A stretch of DNA of 6,315 nucleotides, taken from NCBI GenBank assembly GCA_030622395.1, contig JAUXGF010000176.1:1-6315 (forward strand), read 5' to 3'. The notes below the pieces were generated by a model. The model saw nothing but the letters and a program-made list of their open reading frames with translations. It did not search any database and had not been told where the DNA came from. This stretch comes from Calditrichaceae bacterium. Lineage in GTDB: Bacteria; Calditrichota; Calditrichia; Calditrichales; Calditrichaceae. Numbering within the stretch: the first letter of the stretch is position 1; each line of letters opens with the position of its first letter. Made by a program: the position numbers and the translations under genes. Shown here piece after piece: positions 1 through 6,268 of the stretch.

Positions 1-20
1 AAGAAAGAGGGAAGTATATA

Positions 21-3000
21 ATGAAGTTTATCGCTGATTTTCATATCCATTCACATTATTCCATTGCCACGAGCAAAAACCTGCGTCCTGAATATTTGGA
101 TTACTGGGCAAGGCTTAAGGGAATACAAGTTGTCGGAACCGGTGATTTTACTCATCCGGGCTGGCTGAAAGAAATGAAAGAGAAACTCGAACCCGCTGAG
201 CCGGGATTATTCAAATTGAAAGATGAATATAAAAAGGATTTATTTTTTAAAGCGCCTAATACACCCGATAGCGGCGTACGCTTTATACTCACTTCCGAGA
301 TAAGCAGTATTTACAAAAAATATGATAAAGTGCGTAAAGTTCACAATGTTATACTTGCCCCTGATTTTGAAACAGTGGAAAAAATTCAGCAGAGATTATC
401 CAAAATCGGCAACATTACTTCCGACGGCAGACCTATTTTGGGCTTGGATTCAAGAGACCTGTTGGAAATTGCTCTTGAATGTTCCGATCAAATATTCTTT
501 GTGCCCGCTCATATCTGGACGCCCTGGTTCTCGGCGCTTGGGAATAAATCCGGTTTTGATTCTATTGAAGAGTGTTATGATGATTTGGCTCATCATATTT
601 TTGCCGTGGAAACAGGACTTTCCTCTGACCCGCCGATGAACTGGATGTGCTCATTTTTGGATAAATATACGCTGATCTCAAATTCCGACGCCCACTCCCC
701 TGAAAAATTAGGAAGGGAAGCAAATCTCTTTGATACTGATCTTTCTTATCAGGCAATTATACAAGCGCTTAAAACTTCAGACCCCAAACAGTTTTTGGGT
801 ACGATAGAATTTTTCCCGCAGGAAGGAAAATATCATTATGACGGTCACAGAAAATGCGGCATAAGCTGGGATCCGGTTCAAACATTGAAGCATAATGAAA
901 TATGTCCCGTATGCGGTAAAAGGGTGACGGTCGGAGTAATGAACCGCATTGTCCAGCTCTCCGATAGGGAAGATATAACTAAACGGAAAAACCGTCCACC
1001 GTTCTATTCGCTTATCCCCTTAAAAGAAATTTTATCGGAAATTATAGGGGTCGGACCGAACACGAAAAAGGTTAGCCAAGCCTATAATTCCCTGCTGCAG
1101 AAAACAGGTTCGGAGTTTAATGCGCTTCTTAACTGGTCTATTGATGATTTGAAAGAGGCGGCAAATGACGCGCTTGTCGAAGCAATAAAGCGCATGAGGA
1201 ACAGAGAGGTTTATATAAAGGAGGGCTTTGACGGAGAGTTCGGACGGATAAAGGTTTTTCATGAAGATGAAAAGGATATATTCAAACATCAGGAATCTAT
1301 GTTTAGCGATCTGGTGAAAGAAAAGCGCGTTCAATATCAAACCAGGAAAATGATTAATTTTGATTTGGAAGAATACCGGCGTTTGGTAAAAACCAGAATG
1401 GAACAACCACAGGCGGAAGAAAAAATAAAAAAACAGGATAAAGGAAAACCTGAATTAGCCTGGCTTCGGGGGCTTAATCAAGAGCAGTTAAAAGCGGCGG
1501 AGCATTTACATGGACCAGCTTTGGTAATTGCCGGGCCGGGCACGGGGAAAACACGGGCTCTCACTTGTAGAATCGCAAACTTAATCCAATCTAAAAATAT
1601 AAACCCCGAAAATATATTAGCCGTTACATTTACTAATAAAGCAGCCGGCGAAATGAAGGAACGATTAAGAATTTTATTAGATAATAAATCCACAGTTTCT
1701 AAAATTCAGGTTTCCACATTCCATGCCTTTGGTTTTTCCATATTAGAGGAATATTACGAAGCCGCCGGACGGAAAAAACATTTCTCAATTATTGATGAAG
1801 CGGATAAAGAACGAATACTTCATAAATATTTGGGTTTTGATAAAAAAGAGCTTAAGAGCATTTCCGCTGCAATAACCGCAGCTAAACAAAATTTGAAATC
1901 GCCGGACGAAATAGAAGATAAAAACACGGAGGAAATTTTCAGCAAGTATGAAACAATCTTAAAGGAAGAAAATATTTTTGATCTCGACGATCTGATGTAT
2001 CACTCCGTAAAACTTTTTATGGATCATCCGCAAATACTTTCTAATTACAGAAATAAATACCAATGGATTATGGTTGATGAATATCAGGACGTTAATTTTG
2101 CGCAGTATCAAATGATTAGAAATTTGGCGCCTGACGCCGGATCAAACTTGTGCGTAATCGGAGACGCCAATCAGGCAATTTACGGATTTCGCGGTGCTAA
2201 CGTAAAATTCATAAGTAAATTTATTGATGATTATCCACAAGCCGCCGTTTATAAATTGATAAAAAGTTACCGTTGTTCCGATTCTATTTTAAGGGCGTCA
2301 AGCGATGTTATTCAAAGCGGAGGCTTCAAAAAAGTATCCATGCTCAAGGGTTTGCAAAAAGGCGTAAAAATTCAAATTGCTCCCCAGGGATCCGATAAAA
2401 GCGAGGCGGAATTCACAGCGCGAACCATCGAAAAAATGATGGGCGGCTTACGCTTCTTTTCAATGGACAGCGATATAGCGCAGGGAGATGAAACCGAAAA
2501 TGCAAGTCTTTCCGATTTTGTAGTCCTTTGCAGAATCAACAGGCAGATGAAAGTTTTGGAGAAAGCCTTTAACGATCACAGTATCCCTTATCAAGCAATT
2601 GAAGACATTCCTTTTTTCAGAAAAGAACCGATCAGTTCAATTGTTGATTTATTGAAATTATCTATAAATCCTGAAAACAATTTCTTAAAAGATAAATTAA
2701 TAGATAAGAAAATTATCAGCCGTTTAAAGCTTGCGGAATTTGATGATATAATCAAAAATAAATCCGTTAAAAATACGGTCGCTGCAATTATTGATAATTA
2801 TTTTAGCGCCGAAAAAGCGGACAATGAAAATTCGTTCCAAAAGCTGCTTAACTTAACTGATGATTTTGGGAATGATTTGGAAGAGTTCTTAAAATTCGCC
2901 GCCCTGGGAACAGGAATCGACGCTTATAAACCGAATGTCGAAAACGTAACGCTGATGACTCTTCACGCCGCAAAAGGGCTTGAGTTTAAATGCGTTTTTA

Positions 3001-3278
3001 TAATTGGCTGTGAAGACGGTCTGCTTCCTTATTCGCTTTTTGAAAACCAGAAATCTGATATTGAGGAAGAAAGACGGCTGCTTTATGTCGGGATGACCCG
3101 CGCTAAAAAATATCTGTTCCTTTCTCACGCTAAAAAGAGATTTATTTTGGGGAGGGAGTATCATTTGAAAAGAAGTCCTTTCCTTAACAAGATAGAAAAG
3201 GAATTAATAGAGTTAACTAAAAGCGAGTACAAAAAGCCGGTTAAAAAAAATGACAACCAACTAAGCCTGTTTGATTAG
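21..3278 (+). CDS. EndoQ-type PHP nuclease fused to UvrD/Rep-family SF1 DNA helicase
   Basis: This is a predicted DNA-repair enzyme. Residues 1-425 match endonuclease Q, which nicks DNA 5' of deaminated bases (uracil, hypoxanthine, xanthine) and abasic sites. PHP metal-site motifs are all visible: DFHIH (H8, H10), GTGDFTHP (D42, H45), TSEI (E93), H108, PAHIWTP (H164) and NSDAH (D223, H225). A zinc site follows (C279, then C295 and C298 in CPVC), and then the EndoQ end-domain motif GFDGEFGRIKVF (402-413). Residues 430-480 are a charged linker. Residues 485-1053 are an SF1A helicase: Q motif (LNQEQ, 485), Walker A GPGTGKT (505-511), TFTNKAA (536-542), DEYQD (686-690), GDANQAIYGFRG (714-725), SYR (749-751), LHAAKGLEF (981-989), and RRLLYVGMTRA (1018-1028). 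The 2B region is shorter than in PcrA/UvrD and lacks a clear RGIG motif. The ATG has a GAGG site 10 nt upstream. The fold assignment is firm; the coupled activity is inferred. Confidence 0.93.
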   Translation: MKFIADFHIHSHYSIATSKNLRPEYLDYWARLKGIQVVGTGDFTHPGWLKEMKEKLEPAEPGLFKLKDEYKKDLFFKAPNTPDSGVRFILTSEISSIYKKYDKVRKVHNVILAPDFETVEKIQQRLSKIGNITSDGRPILGLDSRDLLEIALECSDQIFFVPAHIWTPWFSALGNKSGFDSIEECYDDLAHHIFAVETGLSSDPPMNWMCSFLDKYTLISNSDAHSPEKLGREANLFDTDLSYQAIIQALKTSDPKQFLGTIEFFPQEGKYHYDGHRKCGISWDPVQTLKHNEICPVCGKRVTVGVMNRIVQLSDREDITKRKNRPPFYSLIPLKEILSEIIGVGPNTKKVSQAYNSLLQKTGSEFNALLNWSIDDLKEAANDALVEAIKRMRNREVYIKEGFDGEFGRIKVFHEDEKDIFKHQESMFSDLVKEKRVQYQTRKMINFDLEEYRRLVKTRMEQPQAEEKIKKQDKGKPELAWLRGLNQEQLKAAEHLHGPALVIAGPGTGKTRALTCRIANLIQSKNINPENILAVTFTNKAAGEMKERLRILLDNKSTVSKIQVSTFHAFGFSILEEYYEAAGRKKHFSIIDEADKERILHKYLGFDKKELKSISAAITAAKQNLKSPDEIEDKNTEEIFSKYETILKEENIFDLDDLMYHSVKLFMDHPQILSNYRNKYQWIMVDEYQDVNFAQYQMIRNLAPDAGSNLCVIGDANQAIYGFRGANVKFISKFIDDYPQAAVYKLIKSYRCSDSILRASSDVIQSGGFKKVSMLKGLQKGVKIQIAPQGSDKSEAEFTARTIEKMMGGLRFFSMDSDIAQGDETENASLSDFVVLCRINRQMKVLEKAFNDHSIPYQAIEDIPFFRKEPISSIVDLLKLSINPENNFLKDKLIDKKIISRLKLAEFDDIIKNKSVKNTVAAIIDNYFSAEKADNENSFQKLLNLTDDFGNDLEEFLKFAALGTGIDAYKPNVENVTLMTLHAAKGLEFKCVFIIGCEDGLLPYSLFENQKSDIEEERRLLYVGMTRAKKYLFLSHAKKRFILGREYHLKRSPFLNKIEKELIELTKSEYKKPVKKNDNQLSLFD
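3258..3272 (+). other. C-terminal beta sliding-clamp (DnaN) binding peptide, QLSLF
   Basis: The last six residues of the nuclease-helicase are QLSLFD (1080-1085), after a lysine-rich, probably flexible tail (KKPVKKNDN). QL[SD]LF is the classical bacterial beta-clamp binding pentapeptide, seen at the ends of clamp-binding polymerases and repair proteins. Archaeal EndoQ is known to work with the PCNA clamp, so a clamp peptide here fits the family. The motif match is seen directly; the interaction is inferred. Confidence 0.75.
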
Positions 3279-3282
3279 CCCA

Positions 3283-3349
3283 CCCTGTCTTGACAATTTC
3301 CCTTTTGGGATGCCGCCCGACTAAGGCAGGGGATTCGCTCACCGGCGAA
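3283..3349. repeat. Nested inverted repeats between convergent genes
   Basis: CCCTGTCTT (3283-3291) pairs with AAGGCAGGG (3323-3331) over nine positions, one of them G-U in RNA. Inside it is TCCC-TTTT-GGGA (3299-3310). Just beyond lies a small hairpin, TTCGC (3334-3338) with GCGAA (3345-3349). It starts 4 nt after the stop of the nuclease-helicase gene. It could slow or end transcription, or be a copy of a dispersed palindromic repeat. There is no T-tract after the stem, so it is not called as an intrinsic terminator. The region is more GC-rich than the flanking gene ends, which favours an inserted repeat. Confidence 0.45.
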
Positions 3350-3376
3350 GGTCAGGGGTGCGTAAAAGTTTGCTGC

Positions 3377-3403
3377 AATATTTCACCCATAAATAGAAAT
3401 ATT
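3377..3403 (-). terminator. AT-rich hairpin downstream of the transporter gene, weak terminator candidate
   Basis: AATATTTC (3377-3384) and GAAATATT (3396-3403) form a perfect 8-bp stem with an 11-nt loop, 15 nt past the transporter stop codon on the - strand. The stem is mostly A-T, and neither side is followed by a clean T-tract, so termination would be weak. It may instead protect the mRNA 3' end. Confidence 0.3.
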
Positions 3404-3418
3404 ACTACAGGCTTATTT

Positions 3419-4273
3419 CTACGCCTGCTTTCTAACAAGCCAATCATTAATTATTAACGCTGCGATGATAATCAAGCCGCCCGCAAGCAGCCTGCCGATA
3501 TTTCCTTGTTCATGAAAAACTAATATTGAAAAAGTCACGGCTAAAGGCATTTTTACATTATTGAATATTGCAAGGGATCCGGCGTTAGTTCTTTTAGCGC
3601 CGTAGTTCCATAAAAAGAAACAAATCCCGGAGGCTAATACGCCAAGATACAATAATACTAAAACCTGGTTTGAACTCAGGCTCAAATTTGTCCAATCGGT
3701 TGTTGTTGAGGCAAAGGCGCCGGTGATAAGCAAAGCTCCGAAATACAGCAAGCCAAAGATTTGAAAATCCTTCACATCCCGACGAGGCGTCATGATTTTT
3801 TTATAATAAATTTGACCAAATGCAAAACAAATATTGGAAACTTGTAAAATCAGGAACCCCCAACGCAGATCGCTTTGGTGAATATCCTTAAATACTACAA
3901 CGGCGGTTCCGAGGATAGACAGCAGAGCCGTAAAAAGAAATAACGGCTTAAATCGCCTGTTTAATATGTCGTTTATAAGGGTTACATAGATGGGAGTAAA
4001 AATTGTAAAAAGGGCAACCTGGTAAGCCATAAGAAACTGATATGAAAAAATATAGCTGATATACATAAGCCCGTATTGAATCATTCCGATAAAGATAAGT
4101 TGTAAGGCAAATTTGTAATTAATATTTTTTAAACGCAGAAAAGGAAGGAATAGGATAAAGGAAATACTTATACGGGCAAAAGCCACAAAATTTGAATCAA
4201 GTCCGGTAAGGCTGCCTTTAATTAAACCAAAAGAAAACGCCCATATTATAGAAACAATTAATAAGTATATCAT
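3419..4273 (-). CDS. EamA/DMT-superfamily transporter, ten predicted membrane helices
   Basis: An inner-membrane permease of the drug/metabolite transporter superfamily, 284 residues, the usual length for the family. About ten hydrophobic segments can be read, near residues 2-19, 27-46, 55-73, 80-100, 110-128, 138-158, 170-187, 203-222, 229-252 and 259-276. They form the two EamA repeats (about 2-127 and 137-275). Family-like features include IIWAFSFGLIKG in helix 1, AYQVALFTIFTPIYVTLI in helix 4, and FHEQGNIGRLLAGGLIIIAAL across helices 9-10, where the glutamate (E255) matches the conserved EamA position. The ATG has GGGG 5 nt upstream. Relatives export amino acids or other small metabolites; the substrate cannot be told from sequence. 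It follows the aldehyde dehydrogenase gene by 130 bp on the same strand, so co-transcription is possible but unproven. Confidence 0.9.
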   Translation of the reverse strand: MIYLLIVSIIWAFSFGLIKGSLTGLDSNFVAFARISISFILFLPFLRLKNINYKFALQLIFIGMIQYGLMYISYIFSYQFLMAYQVALFTIFTPIYVTLINDILNRRFKPLFLFTALLSILGTAVVVFKDIHQSDLRWGFLILQVSNICFAFGQIYYKKIMTPRRDVKDFQIFGLLYFGALLITGAFASTTTDWTNLSLSSNQVLVLLYLGVLASGICFFLWNYGAKRTNAGSLAIFNNVKMPLAVTFSILVFHEQGNIGRLLAGGLIIIAALIINDWLVRKQA

Positions 4274-4278
4274 ATTTT

Positions 4279-4284
4279 CCCCTT
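4279..4284 (-). promoter_or_regulatory. Ribosome binding site of the transporter, abutting a hairpin
   Basis: On the - strand the transcript reads AAGGGG and then 5 nt before the ATG at 4273. The site begins immediately after the last base of the 9-bp inverted repeat at 4285-4316. Folding of that stem could therefore affect ribosome access without covering the site. Confidence 0.6.
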
Positions 4285-4316
4285 GTATCAGAGTTAAGCG
4301 TAGCGGTCTCTGATAC
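4285..4316 (-). promoter_or_regulatory. 9-bp perfect inverted repeat in the transporter leader
   Basis: GTATCAGAG (4285-4293) and CTCTGATAC (4308-4316) are exact reverse complements around a 14-nt spacer. As RNA this is a 9-bp hairpin ending against the transporter's Shine-Dalgarno site. As DNA it could be an operator for a dimeric repressor. The motif CGTAGCG occurs in the loop (4299-4305) and again overlapping the right arm (4316-4322), which suggests a repeat-derived origin. It could be a leader control element or a piece of a dispersed repeat; the symmetry is certain, the function is not. Confidence 0.5.
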
Positions 4317-4349
4317 GTAGCGACTTTGCCTGAAATGCTTCGCCCCTAC

Positions 4350-4363
4350 GCCTGCCGGCAGGC
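4350..4363. repeat. 14-bp perfect GC palindrome, likely dispersed repeat core
   Basis: GCCTGCC followed directly by GGCAGGC, with no spacer. It stands out by GC content from its surroundings, and it lies between the dehydrogenase stop and the transporter start. I recall the same core as a frequent intergenic repeat in genomes of uncultivated candidate phyla. That is memory, not a search. Confidence 0.55.
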
Positions 4364-4403
4364 ACGGCAACACTCCACTTCCTATCATAGGCTTGAGCCA
4401 TTA

Positions 4404-5981
4404 CTATTTTTTAAACATACGCGGAATAATTTTTATCAAGCGCGCCGTCCCACTTAACTTACGGCTAATTTTATTACCGTACAGCATATCAATTATTCCT
4501 TTAATCCCCTGATAGATTGCCTCGTTGTAAGGCTGCCACCATAAATCCCTTTTTACGCCGGGCATAATATCTTTGACAATCATTTGCGGCTGGGTCATTT
4601 CGTTAAAACCAAGTTCGCCGTGGCTGCGTCCGATACCGGATTCCTTAAAGCCGCCCCACGAGGTTTCTGCCAGTCCATGACTCATCAGGTGGTCATTAAT
4701 TGTAATAGACCCCGCTTTTATCCGCCTGCCAATTTTTTCCGCTTTTTTGCGGTTTTTTGACCAGACCGATCCGGTAAGTCCCAAATAGGAATCGTTTGCC
4801 AGTTTAATGGCTTCTTCCATGTTTTTAACTTTCATAACACCGATTACCGGCCCGAAGGTTTCGTGGCGCATTACATCCATATCGTGATTTACATTCGTTA
4901 AAACTGTCGCCGGGATAAAATTATATAGATCAGGATTTTCCGGCGCTTTTGATTGGGCATAAACAGCCGCTCCCATTGAAACAGCTTGTTCAATATGTTT
5001 ATTAACAGCCTCTAATTGTTTTTTTGTGGTCATTGAGCCCATTTCCATTTTATAGTCTGCATCGTATCCCACTTTCAGGTTTTCGACTTTCTCTTTTAAT
5101 ATCTCAAGAAATGATTCGTAAACGGATTCGTGAACATAGATTCGTTCCACCCCGCCGCAGGATTGACCGGCATTGGAGAATCCTGCCCATACGGCGCCGC
5201 CCGCCGCCCTGTATAGATCGGCGTCTTCGCAAATAATCATAGCGTCATTGCCGCCCAATTCCAGGCAAATCGGGGTCAGAGTTTCCGCCGCTTTAGCCAT
5301 TATAATCTTACCGACGTCTACCGATCCCGTTAAAAATAATTTATCGACGCCGTTTTCCAGAAAGGCGCTGCCTGCGACCCTGCCGGGCATATTCAAATAT
5401 GTAAAGACGCCATCCGGAAGACCTGCCGCTTCAATGCTCTCTTTCAGCGCCAGCCCGACCATTTGTGTTTCGGACGCTGTTTTTAAAATTACCGCATTCC
5501 CTGCCAACAAGCCCATAATAACTTGGTAAAAAGGAATTGCAAAAGGATAATTCCATGGAGAAATAATACCGATTACGCCAAAAGGAGCGCGGACAACTTT
5601 ACTTCGCTTGAAGGATAGAACAATATTCCCAGCCGCTAATTTACGATCATTAAGAAATTTTTCAGCTTTTTTACAATAATAGGCGACAGCCATAGCCGCG
5701 GGTACGACTTCCGCCGCCAGAGCGTCGATACGCAATTTGCCGTTATCCCTGGAAATAATTTCCGAGAGCTTATCGGCGTTTTGCACAATGTAGCCCCGGA
5801 TAGACTTAATATATTTTACGCGTTTTTTTACAGGTAATGCAGCCCAGTCTTTTTGCGCCTTTCTTGCTTTTTGAATTGCATCCTGTAAATCATCCACCGA
5901 ATGCAGCGGCGAGTAACCCAATACTTCACCGGTAGCAGGATTTATCGCTTTAGTCTGATTAGCCGCTTCAATTTCACTCAT
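4404..5981 (-). CDS. NAD(P)+-dependent aldehyde dehydrogenase with a C-terminal tail
   Basis: Oxidises an aldehyde to its acid with NAD+ or NADP+; the substrate is unknown. Numbered from the ATG at 5981 (525 residues), the ALDH hallmarks are all present: SPWNYP with N144, K167 in ILKTASET, the cofactor loop TGSVDVG (218-224), LELGG with the general base E241, NAGQSC with the nucleophile C275, and HETFGPV with E374. Ser170 sits where many NAD+-preferring enzymes have Glu, which hints that NADP+ may be accepted. The family core ends near residue 468. A further tail of about 57 residues carries LWWQPYNE (480-487) and a basic, amphipathic end with RKLSGTARLIKIIPRMFKK. That tail may bind membrane. 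A GTG start one codon earlier (5984) is possible but lies only 3 nt from the ribosome site. Likely first gene of a unit with the transporter downstream. Confidence 0.93.
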   Translation of the reverse strand: MSEIEAANQTKAINPATGEVLGYSPLHSVDDLQDAIQKARKAQKDWAALPVKKRVKYIKSIRGYIVQNADKLSEIISRDNGKLRIDALAAEVVPAAMAVAYYCKKAEKFLNDRKLAAGNIVLSFKRSKVVRAPFGVIGIISPWNYPFAIPFYQVIMGLLAGNAVILKTASETQMVGLALKESIEAAGLPDGVFTYLNMPGRVAGSAFLENGVDKLFLTGSVDVGKIIMAKAAETLTPICLELGGNDAMIICEDADLYRAAGGAVWAGFSNAGQSCGGVERIYVHESVYESFLEILKEKVENLKVGYDADYKMEMGSMTTKKQLEAVNKHIEQAVSMGAAVYAQSKAPENPDLYNFIPATVLTNVNHDMDVMRHETFGPVIGVMKVKNMEEAIKLANDSYLGLTGSVWSKNRKKAEKIGRRIKAGSITINDHLMSHGLAETSWGGFKESGIGRSHGELGFNEMTQPQMIVKDIMPGVKRDLWWQPYNEAIYQGIKGIIDMLYGNKISRKLSGTARLIKIIPRMFKK

Positions 5982-5987
5982 CACTAT

Positions 5988-5992
5988 CTCCT
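5988..5992 (-). promoter_or_regulatory. Shine-Dalgarno site that favours the ATG start of the dehydrogenase
   Basis: AGGAG on the - strand lies 6 nt before the ATG at 5981 but only 3 nt before the in-frame GTG at 5984. The spacing favours the ATG, which makes the protein 525 rather than 526 residues. Confidence 0.65.
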
Positions 5993-6003
5993 GATCTTAT
6001 TAA

Positions 6004-6049
6004 AATATACCGATCTGCCCCGAAATCGGGATTTCACTTTGTTCAACAA
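6004..6049 (-). promoter_or_regulatory. Possible promoter/operator region of the dehydrogenase
   Basis: On the - strand a TATATT box (6009-6004) lies about 20 nt before the start codon, but no -35 box is found at a normal distance. The TTGAAC at 6046-6041 is about 31 nt away, too far. An 11-bp palindrome, TTGTT-C-AACAA, lies at 6039-6049, framed by ATTTCA (6031-6036) and TGAAAT (6056-6061). This layout resembles an operator for a dimeric regulator. The evidence is weak. Confidence 0.22.
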
Positions 6050-6180
6050 TTGATTTGAAATAATGAGTATCCCCGATAAAAAGAATCGGGACAGGCGGTA
6101 TAACTGTCAAGACGAAATGGTTAAACCGCCTCGATTCTCGGGATTTATAAACAAACCATTTCCCCGAAATATCGGGATTT
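6018..6180. repeat. Cluster of four CCCGA...TCGGG palindromic units
   Basis: Copies lie at 6018-6034, 6071-6091, 6129-6146 (degenerate left arm) and 6162-6180. Three of them end in the same 9-mer, TCGGGATTT (6026-6034, 6138-6146, 6172-6180). Further symmetry is layered on top: GGCGGT (6094-6099) with ACCGCC (6125-6130), and GAAATGGTT (6114-6122) with AACCATTTC (6154-6162). No gene is credible here; a 67-codon open frame across it (6063-6266) has no ribosome site and follows the repeats. It is probably a composite intergenic repeat, or a structured RNA of unknown kind. Confidence 0.6.
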
Positions 6181-6222
6181 ACAACTGTTCCAGTATAGCC
6201 GTTCTAATCGTATTAAAAAATA

Positions 6223-6250
6223 TTGTTCTTGTCAAATTAAATTTTATAAT
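6223..6250 (+). promoter_or_regulatory. Possible sigma-70-like promoter reading right, out of the window
   Basis: TTGTTC (6223-6228), a 16-nt spacer, then a perfect TATAAT (6245-6250) in an AT-rich stretch. It would drive a gene beyond the right edge. The -35 box matches the TTGACA consensus at only three of six positions, and AT-rich DNA gives TATAAT by chance. Confidence 0.3.
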
Positions 6251-6268
6251 ATTTGTAATGGATTAGTT

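Noticed and set aside
1032..1693. Open frames on the - strand inside the nuclease-helicase gene
   Set aside because: They lie opposite recognisable EndoQ and helicase motifs and have no ribosome site or family match.
3287..3295. 9-mer GTCTTGACA, whose reverse complement recurs at 6105-6113
   Set aside because: A single 9-bp match without matching flanks; both regions are repeat-rich, so it is not enough to call a shared element.
4381..4391. CCTAT-C-ATAGG palindrome just past the dehydrogenase stop, as a terminator
   Set aside because: A one-base centre cannot form an RNA hairpin loop, and no T-tract follows on the - strand.
5024..5529. Two open frames on the + strand opposite the aldehyde dehydrogenase
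   Set aside because: They are antisense shadows of a strongly conserved gene, with arginine/proline-rich or serine/alanine-rich products typical of such shadows.
21..5984. Multi-gene defence system joining the nuclease-helicase with its neighbours
   Set aside because: The neighbours are a metabolic enzyme and a permease in convergent orientation; nothing ties them to the nuclease-helicase, whose domains point to base-damage repair.
6018..6180. CRISPR array
   Set aside because: The repeated units are short, unevenly spaced and of unequal length, and no cas gene is present.
6229..6250. TTGTCA paired with TATAAT as a promoter
   Set aside because: The spacer is only 10 nt, too short for a sigma-70 promoter; the TTGTTC pairing with 16 nt is the better reading.
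6063..6266. 67-codon open frame on the + strand
   Set aside because: It has no ribosome site, its composition follows the palindromic repeats, and the product resembles no family I know.
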